Origin: Phycisphaerae bacterium | GTDB taxonomy: Bacteria > Planctomycetota > Phycisphaerae > UBA1845 | Direction: 5' to 3' | Length of the DNA stretch: 14,047 nt | NCBI GenBank assembly: GCA_021604825.1 | Contig: BQJS01000128.1 | Coordinates: 1 to 14,047, forward strand | Shown here: positions 7,377 through 14,047 of the stretch, in pieces | How positions within the stretch are numbered: position 1 is the first letter of the stretch | How the letters are laid out: the number at the start of each line of letters is the position of its first letter | Notes under the pieces: model-generated | What the model was told of the DNA's origin: nothing | Database searches by the model: none | Seen by the model: the letters and a program-made list of their open reading frames with translations, nothing else | Translations under genes and position numbers: made by a program

Positions 7377-8099
7377 ATGCAAACGATTCATCTCAACTTG
7401 TTCGGGCCCGCCCGCGACTTCGCCGGGACCGATGCGATGCCGATCGAATTGCCCGATGGGGCGACGGTGGGGGATCTTGCTACCGGGTTGGCCGAGAAGT
7501 TCCCTAAATGGCGGGCAGGACTTCAAACCGTGCGGTACGCCATCAACGACGTGTTTGTTACCAGCGCTCACCAACTTGTCGATGGAGATCAAGTCGCCGT
7601 CATTCCGCCGGTATCCGGAGGGATGGCTGAACCGGAAGCGGACCTGATTGTCCTGACGCCCGACCCATTGAACATTGCCCATTGCTACGCGCATCTGGCG
7701 GCTGAATCGACTGGCGAGGGTGGTGGCGTCTGTGTGTTTGTCGGAAAGACGCGTGCCGAAACCAGCGAGACTCATGGCCCCCTCAAACATCTCGATTACG
7801 AAGCCCACGAATCGATGGCTATCGTTCAGATGAAGCAACTCGCATCGCAGGCACGCGAGCGCTGGTCGGTTTGCTCGGTCGCGTTGTGTCACCGAATTGG
7901 CACTGTGGGCATCGGTGAATCGTCTGTGGTCATCGGCGTGGCCAGCGGTCATCGCGATGAGTCGTTCCAGGCCTGCCGGTGGTTGATCGACAAACTCAAG
8001 CGCGAGGTCCCCATCTGGAAGTGCGAAGTGTGGGAATCGGGCGAACGAACATGGTCGAAGGGCGATCAGGCCAAAGCGGCTGATTGCGAGGCGAAGTGA
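7377..8099 (+). CDS. moaDE: Fused molybdopterin synthase: MoaD sulfur carrier joined to MoaE catalytic subunit
   Basis: 240-residue cytoplasmic protein combining both subunits of molybdopterin synthase, which converts cyclic pyranopterin monophosphate to molybdopterin. The MoaD ubiquitin-like domain occupies about 1-82 and ends in PPVSGG, the diglycine whose C-terminal Gly is normally the thiocarboxylate carrier. MoaE follows at about 83-240 with FVGKTR (121-126), HRIG (172-175), ASGHR (189-193) and PIWKCE (212-217). K208 and K215 have the same 7-residue separation as the catalytic Lys pair of E. coli MoaE. The diglycine is followed directly by Met (codon 7623), with no stop codon in between. 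ATG at 7377 is preferred over TTG at 7371; the ribosome binding site is weak. Unless cleaved after the diglycine, the MoaD tail could not be charged. The nth start is 1 base after the stop codon. Confidence 0.93.
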   Translation: MQTIHLNLFGPARDFAGTDAMPIELPDGATVGDLATGLAEKFPKWRAGLQTVRYAINDVFVTSAHQLVDGDQVAVIPPVSGGMAEPEADLIVLTPDPLNIAHCYAHLAAESTGEGGGVCVFVGKTRAETSETHGPLKHLDYEAHESMAIVQMKQLASQARERWSVCSVALCHRIGTVGIGESSVVIGVASGHRDESFQACRWLIDKLKREVPIWKCEVWESGERTWSKGDQAKAADCEAK

Positions 8100-8100
8100 C

Positions 8101-8769
8101 GTGGCCGGTCGCGAATCGATTGCAGCCCGCACCGAACGTGCAAAGCGAATACTGCGAAAGCTGCGCAAGGCCTACGGTGACGCCGACTGCGCACTGACCC
8201 ATAAGAACGCCTTCGAACTACTCATCGCCACCATTCTTTCAGCCCAGTCCACCGACGAAACCGTCAACAAAGTAACGCCCGCATTGTTTGAAGCCTACCC
8301 AGACGCGGATTCGCTCGCAGTCGCCGACCAGGAAGACGTTCAGGAAATCGTCCACCCGACGGGTTTTTTCAGGCAGAAGGCCAAGAACATCATCGGGGCG
8401 GCCCGGCGGATCGTGGACGAATTTGAAGGTGAGGTGCCCGAGAGCATCGAATCATTGGTAAGCCTGCCCGGCGTCGCCCGCAAGACTGCCAACGTCGTGT
8501 TGGGAACCTGGTTCGGCAAGAACGAAGGCGTGGTCGTCGACACGCACGTGGGGCGATTGGCCGACCGCCTGCGGCTGACCTGGAACCACAAGGACAGCAA
8601 AGACGCCATCCGCATCGAAAAGGACCTGATGCGGGTCATCCCCCAGAAAGATTGGACGTACATCTCCCACGCCCTGATCTGGCACGGCCGCAAAGTGTGT
8701 TCGGCGAGAAAGCCAACTTGTGAAGAATGCGAGTTGGTCGACGATTGCCCGTCAGCCGGAAAGCTGTGA
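8101..8769 (+). CDS. nth: Endonuclease III (DNA glycosylase/AP lyase)
   Basis: 222-residue base-excision-repair enzyme that removes oxidised pyrimidines and nicks abasic sites. The helix-hairpin-helix LPGVARKTANVV (122-133) carries the catalytic Lys (K128), and VDTHV (146-150) carries the catalytic Asp (D147). The 4Fe-4S loop is intact, with C200, C207, C210 and C216 in the C-x6-C-x2-C-x5-C pattern. The hairpin has Ala where E. coli has the last Gly of LPGVGRKT. The start is GTG at 8101, one base after the moaDE stop codon, implying translational coupling; no separate strong ribosome binding site is seen. Full family length. It converges on the zinc-ribbon gene with 46 bases between the stop codons and no obvious terminator. 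Confidence 0.97.
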   Translation: MAGRESIAARTERAKRILRKLRKAYGDADCALTHKNAFELLIATILSAQSTDETVNKVTPALFEAYPDADSLAVADQEDVQEIVHPTGFFRQKAKNIIGAARRIVDEFEGEVPESIESLVSLPGVARKTANVVLGTWFGKNEGVVVDTHVGRLADRLRLTWNHKDSKDAIRIEKDLMRVIPQKDWTYISHALIWHGRKVCSARKPTCEECELVDDCPSAGKL

Positions 8770-8815
8770 AACACAAGGTATTCTATCGAAGCGTCCAAAG
8801 CGCGAGTCGGATCGT

Positions 8816-9145
8816 TCAAGGGATGTGGCTGATGATCCAGCCTATCAACATAGAGGCCCCAAAGACCCCGATCAACACGCCCCAAAACGCCAATTCGGCT
8901 CTCCAAAAATACTCAAAACCCAGCCAAAGATGGCGGGGCCTGAATATCTTGTGCTTATAGATCCCGTCGCGCCACCAGAATTCCAACCCGCATTCCGTAC
9001 AGTGGCTCGCATGCATGGGGCTCCTCGCCCCACATTCGTCGCACTGCTTGGGATGTACAGGGCCTTCCTCCTCCGCGATGCATTTCGGGCAAACGAGCGA
9101 CCCCTGCGGCATGGCCTGTTTGCACTTTTTGCATTTTCGGGGCAT
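8816..9145 (-). CDS. Double zinc-ribbon protein with C-terminal transmembrane segment, function unknown
   Basis: I do not recognise the specific family. From ATG 9145 the protein has 109 residues. Two zinc ribbons have identical spacing, CxxC-x10-CxxC: C5, C8, C19, C22, then C35, C38, C49, C52. An aromatic stretch (FWWRDGIYKHKIF) follows, then one hydrophobic helix at about 82-106 and the short tail ISHIP, so it looks tail-anchored with the ribbons probably cytoplasmic. Start choice: a GAGGA 10 bases before ATG 9145 supports this start. In-frame ATG 9175 and TTG 9202 (GAGGT 4 bases upstream) would add 10 or 19 polar residues and cannot be excluded. It is convergent with nth and divergent from rpmF, so probably monocistronic. 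It could be an RNA- or protein-binding membrane adaptor, but nothing here shows that. Confidence 0.75.
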   Translation of the reverse strand: MPRKCKKCKQAMPQGSLVCPKCIAEEEGPVHPKQCDECGARSPMHASHCTECGLEFWWRDGIYKHKIFRPRHLWLGFEYFWRAELAFWGVLIGVFGASMLIGWIISHIP

Positions 9146-9228
9146 ATCTGGATATTCCTCGCGGGGGCGGGGCATGGGTTGCCGCTCTTGCGCCTCGCTC
9201 AAGTGTACCTCGCAGATTCAAGGAATGC

Positions 9229-9293
9229 TTGACAGAATCGAGGGTCATTCATACCTTGTCGCGATTGAGTTTACCATTGTACCACTCTAAACT
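9229..9293 (+). promoter_or_regulatory. Candidate promoter region for the rpmF-plsX-fab operon
   Basis: The gap between the zinc-ribbon gene and rpmF holds two possible sigma70-type promoters. One is a perfect TTGACA (9229-9234) with only a poor -10 (TACCTT at 9252-9257). The other is TTGAGT (9265-9270), 17 bases, then TAAACT (9288-9293), 4 of 6 matches at each element. A small hairpin, GACCC-GAC-GGGTC (9342-9354), lies in the presumed leader about 25 bases before the rpmF start. Assigned by eye. Confidence 0.28.
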
Positions 9294-9379
9294 GTACGGG
9301 TTTTGTTCGGATCAAGAATTCCGGGCGGAGATTGGTGTTTCGACCCGACGGGTCTATGGTCTGAATTGAGGATGAACGG

Positions 9380-9565
9380 ATGTTACCGGTAAAGAAGAAA
9401 TCGAAGTGTCGCAAGCGAACGCGTCGTGCCCATCACGCGCTGTCAAAGCCAACCCTTGCGGCGTGCCCGAAGTGCGGCAAGGCTAAGCTTCCCCATTGCG
9501 CTTGTGACCAATGCGGTTACGCCAGTGCGCACGTCTTGCTCCCGTCGCGCAGCGAGGTTGAATAA
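9380..9565 (+). CDS. rpmF: 50S ribosomal protein bL32 (zinc-binding form)
   Basis: 61-residue basic protein of the large ribosomal subunit. The N terminus MLPVKKKSKCRKRTRRAHH is typical of bL32 (Pro-Val-Lys start, then a Lys/Arg-rich stretch). The four zinc ligands are kept as CPKC (C29, C32) and CDQC (C42, C45), followed by GY. C10 and C40 are extra cysteines outside the ribbon. GAGGA at 9368-9372, 7 bases before the ATG, fixes the start. The stop codon overlaps the plsX start by one base (TAATG), so the two are translationally coupled. The usual upstream neighbour encoding the YceD/DUF177 rRNA-accumulation protein is not present; a divergent zinc-ribbon gene is there instead. Confidence 0.95.
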   Translation: MLPVKKKSKCRKRTRRAHHALSKPTLAACPKCGKAKLPHCACDQCGYASAHVLLPSRSEVE

Positions 9566-10611
9566 TGCCTATGCGGATAGGCGTTGATGCAATGGGGGGC
9601 GATCATGCTCCCGGCGCGATTATCCGCGGTTCTCTACAGGCACTCGCAGATTTTGAACAAATAGAATTGTTCTTGGTCGGTGACGAAAAAGTGATTCGCG
9701 ATCATCTGACCGATTTGGGAGGGATTCCCAAACGGTGCGAGATCGTTCACGCATCTGAAGTTGTCGAGATGTCGGAGTCACCCACCGATGCGCTGAGGCG
9801 AAAGAAAGATTCATCCATCATGGTGCTTGCGCGCATGGCAGCCGACAAGAAAGTCGATGCCATCATTAGCGCAGGGAACACCGGCGCATGCGCTGCTGCA
9901 GCGCAATTGAGAATGCGGTCGTTGCCATGCATTTCGCGCCCGGGCATTGCGGTGGCATTACCAAGTTTTCATGGGCCAGTAACGTTGTGCGATGTCGGGG
10001 CGAATATCCAGGCGCGGCCCCAACACCTCTACGAATACGCTGTGCTCGCCACCGAATATGCCAAGATGGTCCTCGGTGTCGATTCGCCCCGGGTGGGGTT
10101 GGTCTCGATTGGCGAGGAAAGTTTAAAAGGCACCGACGTCATCAAGAAAACGCACGAATTGCTGAGTTCGGATAAAGCAATTCGATTCGTCGGAAACGTC
10201 GAAGGTCGCGAGTTGTTTCAGGACAAGTGTGACGTCGCGGTGAGTGACGGATTCGTTGGAAACATCCTTCTGAAATTCATCGAAGGGCTTTCCGAAGGCT
10301 TGTTCAAAACGATTTCTCGTGAATTTCAGGATGACGACGCCAACACCAAAAAGAAGTTTGATGATGCGTTGCATCGAGTTTGGGAGCGCCACGATTTTAG
10401 CGAATACGGCGGCGCGCCACTTCTGGGCATCAACGGAGTGTGCATGATTTGTCATGGCCGAAGTGAAGAGCGGGCGATTCGCAATGCAGTGAAGGCGGCC
10501 AGCACGTTTGTTGAACATCGGTTCAATGATGCAATCACCAATCGGCTAGCGCAGGCGGGCACCTCCGATCAAGCAGGCGCAAATGCTCAAACGTTGGCCA
10601 ATATCGGCTAG
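9565..10611 (+). CDS. plsX: Phosphate acyltransferase PlsX
   Basis: 348-residue peripheral-membrane enzyme that converts acyl-ACP and phosphate to acyl-phosphate, the donor used by PlsY for the first acylation of glycerol-3-phosphate. Family motifs appear in order: DAMGGDHAP (8-16), SAGNTGA (102-108), DVGAN (143-147), SIGEESLKG (181-189), VSDGFVGNILLK (226-237) and YGGAPLLGINGV (281-292) followed by HGRS (297-300). Length is normal; the last 25 or so residues are a loose Ala/Gln-rich tail. The ATG overlaps the rpmF stop codon by one base, and GAGG 8 bases upstream (9553-9556) serves as ribosome binding site. An in-frame ATG at 9571 would shorten it by two residues. It sits upstream of fabH in the usual order. 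Confidence 0.97.
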   Translation: MPMRIGVDAMGGDHAPGAIIRGSLQALADFEQIELFLVGDEKVIRDHLTDLGGIPKRCEIVHASEVVEMSESPTDALRRKKDSSIMVLARMAADKKVDAIISAGNTGACAAAAQLRMRSLPCISRPGIAVALPSFHGPVTLCDVGANIQARPQHLYEYAVLATEYAKMVLGVDSPRVGLVSIGEESLKGTDVIKKTHELLSSDKAIRFVGNVEGRELFQDKCDVAVSDGFVGNILLKFIEGLSEGLFKTISREFQDDDANTKKKFDDALHRVWERHDFSEYGGAPLLGINGVCMICHGRSEERAIRNAVKAASTFVEHRFNDAITNRLAQAGTSDQAGANAQTLANIG

Positions 10612-10665
10612 TCTTTTGTGGGCTGGTTTTATTCCGGGTTGATCACCTGTGGGTCTTGAGATTCC

Positions 10666-11658
10666 ATGAACAAAACGCTTCGTGCCATCATTGCGGGAAC
10701 CGGGATGTCGGTGCCTGATCAAGTGATCGGCAACGACCACTTCGCGAGTTACCTCGATACATCCGACGAATGGATTACAACGCGGAGTGGTATCAAGAAG
10801 CGTCACCGAGCGGGCGAAGGCGACACCACGGTCACGATGGCGTTGGACGCTTCCCGAAAAGCACTCAAAGACGCTGGAATCGAACCTGAAGAACTCGACT
10901 TGATTCTCTTTGCGACGGTCACACCTGACACGCTCGTGCCCTCGGCGGCTTGCTGGTTACAGGGAGAACTCGGGGCGAAAAATGCCGGGGCAATGGATCT
11001 CAATGCAGCATGCGCGGGGTTGATTTATGGCATGACCCAGGCGGCGATGTATCTGCACTCCGGACTATACCAGCACATTCTAATCGTGGGCGCCGAAACG
11101 CTCAGTCGCATCACGGACATGCAGGATCGGTCGACGTGCGTCTTGTTTGGCGATGGGGCGTCAGCGGTGGTGATGTCGCATTCGGATGATCCGGAGCGAG
11201 GCGTCCTGTACCAGCACTTGGGTGCCGACGGCACATGCGCCGATTACATCTGGCAACCAGCCGGTGGATCGAGACTTCCCAACACCGAGACAACGCTGGC
11301 TGAAAATCTCGACAAGTTGCGGATGAAGGGTCGCGAGGTTTACAAATTTGCGGTCGTCAAATTCAACCGTCTGGTACAAAAGGCGCTGAAGGACACCGGT
11401 CTCAAGACCGAAGACATCGACCTGATCGTTCCGCACCAATCGAACCTGCGAATCATCGAGAGCGTGCAGGAGAAGATGAAGCTCCCGATGGACAAGTTTG
11501 TTGTCAACATCGACCGCTATGGGAACACGTCGGCCGCATCGGTCGGGATGGCCCTTGACGAGGCGCGTCGTGATGGCCGTGTGCAACCGGGTAACATCGT
11601 TATGATGATCGCCTTCGGTGCGGGACTGACCTGGGCGGTCATGGTCGTACGAATCTGA
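10666..11658 (+). CDS. fabH: Beta-ketoacyl-ACP synthase III (FabH)
   Basis: 330-residue condensing enzyme that starts fatty-acid synthesis by joining an acyl-CoA primer (usually acetyl-CoA) to malonyl-ACP. The Cys-His-Asn triad is intact: C116 in DLNAACAGL, H257 in VPHQSN and N287 in YGNTSAAS. The thiolase-fold markers TSDEWITTRSGI (32-43) and FGDGASAVV (161-169) are present, as is the C-terminal FGAGLTWA (317-324). Normal family length. It follows plsX after 54 bases with only a weak purine stretch before the ATG. Primer preference (acetyl or branched) cannot be read from the sequence. A FabH-like enzyme of secondary metabolism is unlikely given the operon. Confidence 0.97.
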   Translation: MNKTLRAIIAGTGMSVPDQVIGNDHFASYLDTSDEWITTRSGIKKRHRAGEGDTTVTMALDASRKALKDAGIEPEELDLILFATVTPDTLVPSAACWLQGELGAKNAGAMDLNAACAGLIYGMTQAAMYLHSGLYQHILIVGAETLSRITDMQDRSTCVLFGDGASAVVMSHSDDPERGVLYQHLGADGTCADYIWQPAGGSRLPNTETTLAENLDKLRMKGREVYKFAVVKFNRLVQKALKDTGLKTEDIDLIVPHQSNLRIIESVQEKMKLPMDKFVVNIDRYGNTSAASVGMALDEARRDGRVQPGNIVMMIAFGAGLTWAVMVVRI

Positions 11659-11709
11659 ATTCAATTGCGCTGAATCCAGTGCGCTCAAGGTGGAGCGAAG
11701 ACAATCGTT

Positions 11710-12651
11710 ATGCAAAACAAGGCAGCCATTTTTCCAGGACAAGGTTCACAGCTTTCAGGAATGGGAGCTGATCTCGTCGATGCCAGCCAGCGTGCCAAGG
11801 ATGTTTACGCCAAGGCAAACGAATTGGTCGGCTTCGACCTTCGCGCCCTTTGTTTCGAGGGGACGCCCGAGCAGTTGGAAGCCACCGACATTCAGCAACC
11901 GGCTATTCTCGTCACCAGCATCGCATTGTTGGAGGCGCTTGGAGAGCAGGTTGATGTTCGTTCTGTATTCCCAGCTGCGGCAGGGTTGAGCCTCGGCGAA
12001 TATTCGGCGCTATATCACGCCGGATGCCTCGGATTTGACGACGTGGTGCGGTTGGTACACCGCCGCGGTCAATTAATGCAAGCGGCGGCGGACGCGGCTG
12101 ACAGTGGCATGGTATCGCTCATCGGCGTCGACGAAGCCCAAGCGAAAACCATCTGCGACGAAGCAGCGCAAGGTGGCGTGCTGAGTCCAGCCAACCTCAA
12201 TTGCCCCGGTCAGATCGTCATTTCAGGCGATCAAGCCGCGTGCGATCGATCTGTGGAAGTTGCGTCGGAAAAAGGCTTCCGCGCGGTCCCGCTCAAGGTT
12301 GCAGGAGCGTTTCACTCGCCCTTGATGCAGTCGGCTGCGGATGGGTTGGCCGAAGTCCTGGCAGAGATTGAAATTAAGAAACCAATCATGCCGGTGTTAT
12401 CGAATGTCACCGGCGGTTACCACGAAGATCCGGAGTCAATACGCAAACTGCTCGTCGATCAGGTCACGCAGCCAGTGCGGTGGCAAGATTGCGTCGAGAA
12501 GTTGATTGCGGATGGCTATCAGGAATTTGCCGAGATTGGCCCCAACCGCGTACTCAAGGGGTTGGTTCGTAAGATCAACAAGAGCGCCCGAACGGTGAGC
12601 GTTGGCAAGATCGACGACATCAAACAGCAGGACATGGCCAGCATCTCCTAA
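11710..12651 (+). CDS. fabD: Malonyl-CoA:ACP transacylase (FabD)
   Basis: 313-residue cytoplasmic enzyme that loads malonyl units from CoA onto ACP. The N-terminal IFPGQGSQ (7-14) supplies the oxyanion residue Q11. The nucleophile is S94 in GLSLGEYSAL, where E. coli has His in place of the Leu just before the Ser. R119 in RRGQLMQ binds the malonyl carboxylate, and H202 in AGAFHSPLM is the catalytic His. The C-terminal EIGPNRVLKGL (275-285) is typical. Normal length. The nearest Shine-Dalgarno-like GGAG is 14 bases before the ATG, which is long; codons downstream match the family from the second residue, so the start is still likely. It lies 51 bases after fabH. Confidence 0.96.
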   Translation: MQNKAAIFPGQGSQLSGMGADLVDASQRAKDVYAKANELVGFDLRALCFEGTPEQLEATDIQQPAILVTSIALLEALGEQVDVRSVFPAAAGLSLGEYSALYHAGCLGFDDVVRLVHRRGQLMQAAADAADSGMVSLIGVDEAQAKTICDEAAQGGVLSPANLNCPGQIVISGDQAACDRSVEVASEKGFRAVPLKVAGAFHSPLMQSAADGLAEVLAEIEIKKPIMPVLSNVTGGYHEDPESIRKLLVDQVTQPVRWQDCVEKLIADGYQEFAEIGPNRVLKGLVRKINKSARTVSVGKIDDIKQQDMASIS

Positions 12652-12714
12652 CCGCAAGCGCACACAAACGCCTGCGCGATCGCGATGGGCGCCGTAGAAC
12701 AAAGGAGTCGTATG

Positions 12715-13461
12715 ATGGACTGGCAAGGACAAGTGGCAATCGTGACCGGTGGAAGTCGGGGAATCGGACGTTCCATCAGTTTGGCGTTTGCCCAAAAAGG
12801 CGTGACTGTAGTTGCATGCGCCCGGTCCCTCGACAAATTGGAAGAAGTCGCCAAAGAGGCGAAACAGCGAGAGTACCCAGGGCAGATCGTTCCGACCGTC
12901 TTGGATGTCACCGATGGGGTTGCTTGCGAAAAATTGGTCGAAGACACCGCCGAGAAACATGGCCGACTAGACATCCTTGTCAATAATGCTGGCATCACCC
13001 GCGACGGCTTGCTCGCGACCATGTCGGATGACGATTTCGACGCGGTGATCGATGCCAATCTTCGGTCGGCATTTCGGCTGATGCGATCAGCGACCAAGCA
13101 CATGATGCGAGCGCGGTATGGCCGGATCATTAACATCTCCAGCGTCGCCGGCTTGATGGGCAACCCTGGACAAGCGAACTATTCGGCAAGCAAAGCCGCC
13201 CTCGTGGGCTTGACCAAGTCGGCCGGTAAGGAACTGGCCCGCCGCAAGATCACCTGCAACGCCATCGCCCCCGGGTTCATCGAGACGGACATGACCGACG
13301 TGCTGCCAGACAAGGTCAAAGAGGGGGTCTTGCCCCTGATTCCGATGAAGCGGTTCGGGGCGGGCGACGAAATCGCCGAAGCCGTGTGCTTCCTGGCGTC
13401 ACCGGCTGCCTCATATATCACAGGGCAGGTTTTGGTCGTTGACGGCGGACTTCACATGTAG
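12715..13461 (+). CDS. fabG: 3-oxoacyl-ACP reductase (FabG)
   Basis: 248-residue NADPH-dependent short-chain dehydrogenase that reduces 3-ketoacyl-ACP in the elongation cycle. The Rossmann nucleotide-binding motif TGGSRGIG is at 11-18 and NNAG at 90-93. The catalytic tetrad N115, S143, Y156 and K160 is complete, and the C terminus [12 protein letters not shown] is typical. AAAGGAG at 12701-12707 fits ATG 12715 (7 bases) or ATG 12712 (4 bases). The open frame extends to an ATG at 12685, but that would place the ribosome binding site inside the gene. It is one of many SDR proteins, but its place between fabD and acpP makes FabG secure. It lies 63 bases after fabD. Confidence 0.96.
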   Translation: MDWQGQVAIVTGGSRGIGRSISLAFAQKGVTVVACARSLDKLEEVAKEAKQREYPGQIVPTVLDVTDGVACEKLVEDTAEKHGRLDILVNNAGITRDGLLATMSDDDFDAVIDANLRSAFRLMRSATKHMMRARYGRIINISSVAGLMGNPGQANYSASKAALVGLTKSAGKELARRKITCNAIAPGFIETDMTDVLPDKVKEGVLPLIPMKRFGAGDEIAEAVCFLASPAASYITGQVLVVDGGLHM

Positions 13462-13539
13462 GGCGACGCCTGCAATCGTTGCCCATGGGCCCCGCCGGTT
13501 GGGGAAGATGTTTTGCGGCTTCGTTTGCGCTGCATATGG

Positions 13540-13568
13540 TTGCGAATTTGGAACAAGGAAGCTAGGAT
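13540..13568 (+). promoter_or_regulatory. Candidate internal promoter for acpP
   Basis: TTGCGA (13540-13545), 17 bases, then TAGGAT (13563-13568) match 4 of 6 consensus bases at each element. It sits in the 271-base gap between fabG and acpP. A separate acpP promoter would fit the high demand for ACP relative to the enzymes, as known in other bacteria. The leader would be about 160 bases and contain the two hairpins listed next. Read by eye only. Confidence 0.28.
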
Positions 13569-13650
13569 CACCGCGACTCGGCGAACGTGCGTCATCTGAC
13601 GAATGGCCGAACAAGTGTGTGTGACAATTGAAGTCGCAGTTAGAATTGAA

Positions 13651-13670
13651 AGGGGTTCAGCGGAACCCCT
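13651..13670 (+). promoter_or_regulatory. Perfect 8-bp hairpin in the acpP leader
   Basis: AGGGGTTC and GAACCCCT pair perfectly around the loop AGCG. It lies 62 bases before the acpP start. No T-run follows on the plus strand, so it is not a standard intrinsic terminator; it could stabilise the message, act as a processing point between fabG and acpP, or weakly attenuate. Function is inferred only. Confidence 0.4.
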
Positions 13671-13687
13671 ACAGGTTATATGCTCGT

Positions 13688-13702
13688 TTGGCATGAAGCC
13701 AA
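13688..13702 (+). promoter_or_regulatory. Small second hairpin in the acpP leader
   Basis: TTGGC and GCCAA pair around the loop ATGAA. It sits 18 bases after the 8-bp hairpin and 18 bases before the acpP ribosome binding site, which it leaves exposed. Five pairs alone could be chance. Confidence 0.22.
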
Positions 13703-13732
13703 TCGGCAGTCTTGTATGTCGGAGGACTTTTT

Positions 13733-13990
13733 GTGGCAACTCGTGAGGAAATTGAAGAGAAGGTAAGCGAAATTGTCAGCGAGCAAATGGGCGTCGACAA
13801 GAGTGAAATCACGACGGCAACCTCATTTGTAAACGATCTTAATGCCGACTCGTTGGACACGGTCGAATTGGTCATGGAACTCGAGGACGAGTTTGACACC
13901 AGCATACCGGACGAAGAAGCAGAAAAGTTGCAAACGGTTGGTGCGGCGGTTGACTTTATCGAAAAGCAGATGGCGGCTCGCTCGTCTTAG
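13733..13990 (+). CDS. acpP: Acyl carrier protein
   Basis: 85-residue acidic carrier of growing acyl chains. The phosphopantetheine attachment Ser is S40 in [12 protein letters not shown], where the usual Gly two residues before the Asp is Asn. The rest is a normal four-helix ACP: an N-terminal [14 protein letters not shown] helix, [17 protein letters not shown] (54-70), and a last helix ending in AARSS. The start is GTG at 13733, fixed by a strong GGAGGA at 13721-13726 with 6 bases between; the frame is open back to 13712, but that would put the ribosome binding site inside the gene. It closes the fab cluster in the window. A polyketide or other specialised ACP is unlikely given the neighbours. 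Confidence 0.95.
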   Translation: MATREEIEEKVSEIVSEQMGVDKSEITTATSFVNDLNADSLDTVELVMELEDEFDTSIPDEEAEKLQTVGAAVDFIEKQMAARSS

Positions 13991-14047
13991 TACCAATGGA
14001 GTTGAATTCGTCGGCACGCCAAACGGCTGGTGTCGCTGATGGAATTT
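13991..14047 (+). other. Intergenic end of window, possible start of the next gene (fabF expected)
   Basis: In most fab clusters fabF follows acpP. An ATG at 14039 (Met-Glu-Phe, then cut off) has a weak GGTG 6 bases upstream. Another ATG at 13996 opens a frame that reaches the end but has no ribosome binding site. Too little sequence remains to decide. Confidence 0.2.

Noticed and set aside
7335..8168. Long antisense open frame (277 codons) across moaDE
   Set aside because: It lies wholly opposite clear MoaD-MoaE coding sequence, its translation shows no domain or motif, and it is a shadow of GC-biased codon use.
10636..10650. GGTTGATCACCT resembling the 3' end of 16S rRNA before fabH
   Set aside because: Only about a dozen bases match, with a missing G and no CCTCC, in a short intergenic gap; most likely chance.
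13482..13515. GC-rich CCCC/GGGG pair followed by TTTT after fabG, as a terminator
   Set aside because: The stem is only 4 bp with a 7-base loop and the T-run is short and displaced, too weak to call.
1..14047. Mobile elements, CRISPR arrays, tRNA/rRNA genes or defence cassettes
   Set aside because: I found no transposase, integrase, spaced repeat array or RNA gene; essentially all of the sequence is covered by conserved housekeeping or transport genes.

Overview
The window is a gene-dense stretch of bacterial chromosome with moderately high GC. I see no insertion sequence, phage gene, tRNA, rRNA or CRISPR array. The protein style (long SLC13 permease with RCK_C domains, UspA-fold protein beside an NhaD-like transporter, FabD with a GLSLGE nucleophile motif, fused MoaD-MoaE) most resembles Planctomycetota, perhaps Phycisphaerae. 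That placement is an inference from protein flavour, not a measurement.

Layout. Positions 1-1164 (+) hold the 3' part of an SLC13-type permease whose 5' end lies outside the window. Converging on it, with only 9 bases between stop codons, is a minus-strand two-component operon (1174-3454): a membrane histidine kinase followed by an OmpR/PhoB-type response regulator whose start codon lies inside the end of the kinase gene. A 175-base divergent intergenic region (3455-3629) with several dyads separates it from a plus-strand run of six genes (3630-8769): an Mrp/NBP35-type Fe-S carrier ATPase, a UspA-fold protein, an ArsB/NhaD-type ion transporter, a DinB-family protein, a fused molybdopterin synthase (MoaD-MoaE) and endonuclease III. 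A short minus-strand gene for a double zinc-ribbon, single-TM protein (8816-9145) follows.

From 9380 to the end runs the classic lipid-synthesis cluster rpmF-plsX-fabH-fabD-fabG-acpP, all on the plus strand. It couples ribosomal protein bL32 to phosphate acyltransferase (PlsX), the condensing enzyme that starts fatty-acid chains (FabH), malonyl transfer to ACP (FabD), ketoacyl-ACP reduction (FabG) and the carrier itself (AcpP). The window ends 57 bases after acpP, where fabF would be expected by analogy with other genomes.

Functional links: Mrp (Fe-S delivery) sits in the same run as endonuclease III, a 4Fe-4S enzyme. The UspA-fold protein and the NhaD-like transporter are 21 bases apart and probably act together. 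The most notable single item is the in-frame MoaD-MoaE fusion that keeps the MoaD diglycine internally. No clearly undescribed system is visible; most of the window is conserved core metabolism. No gene-free stretch exceeds 300 bases; the longest (13462-13732) is the acpP leader, which carries two small hairpins.
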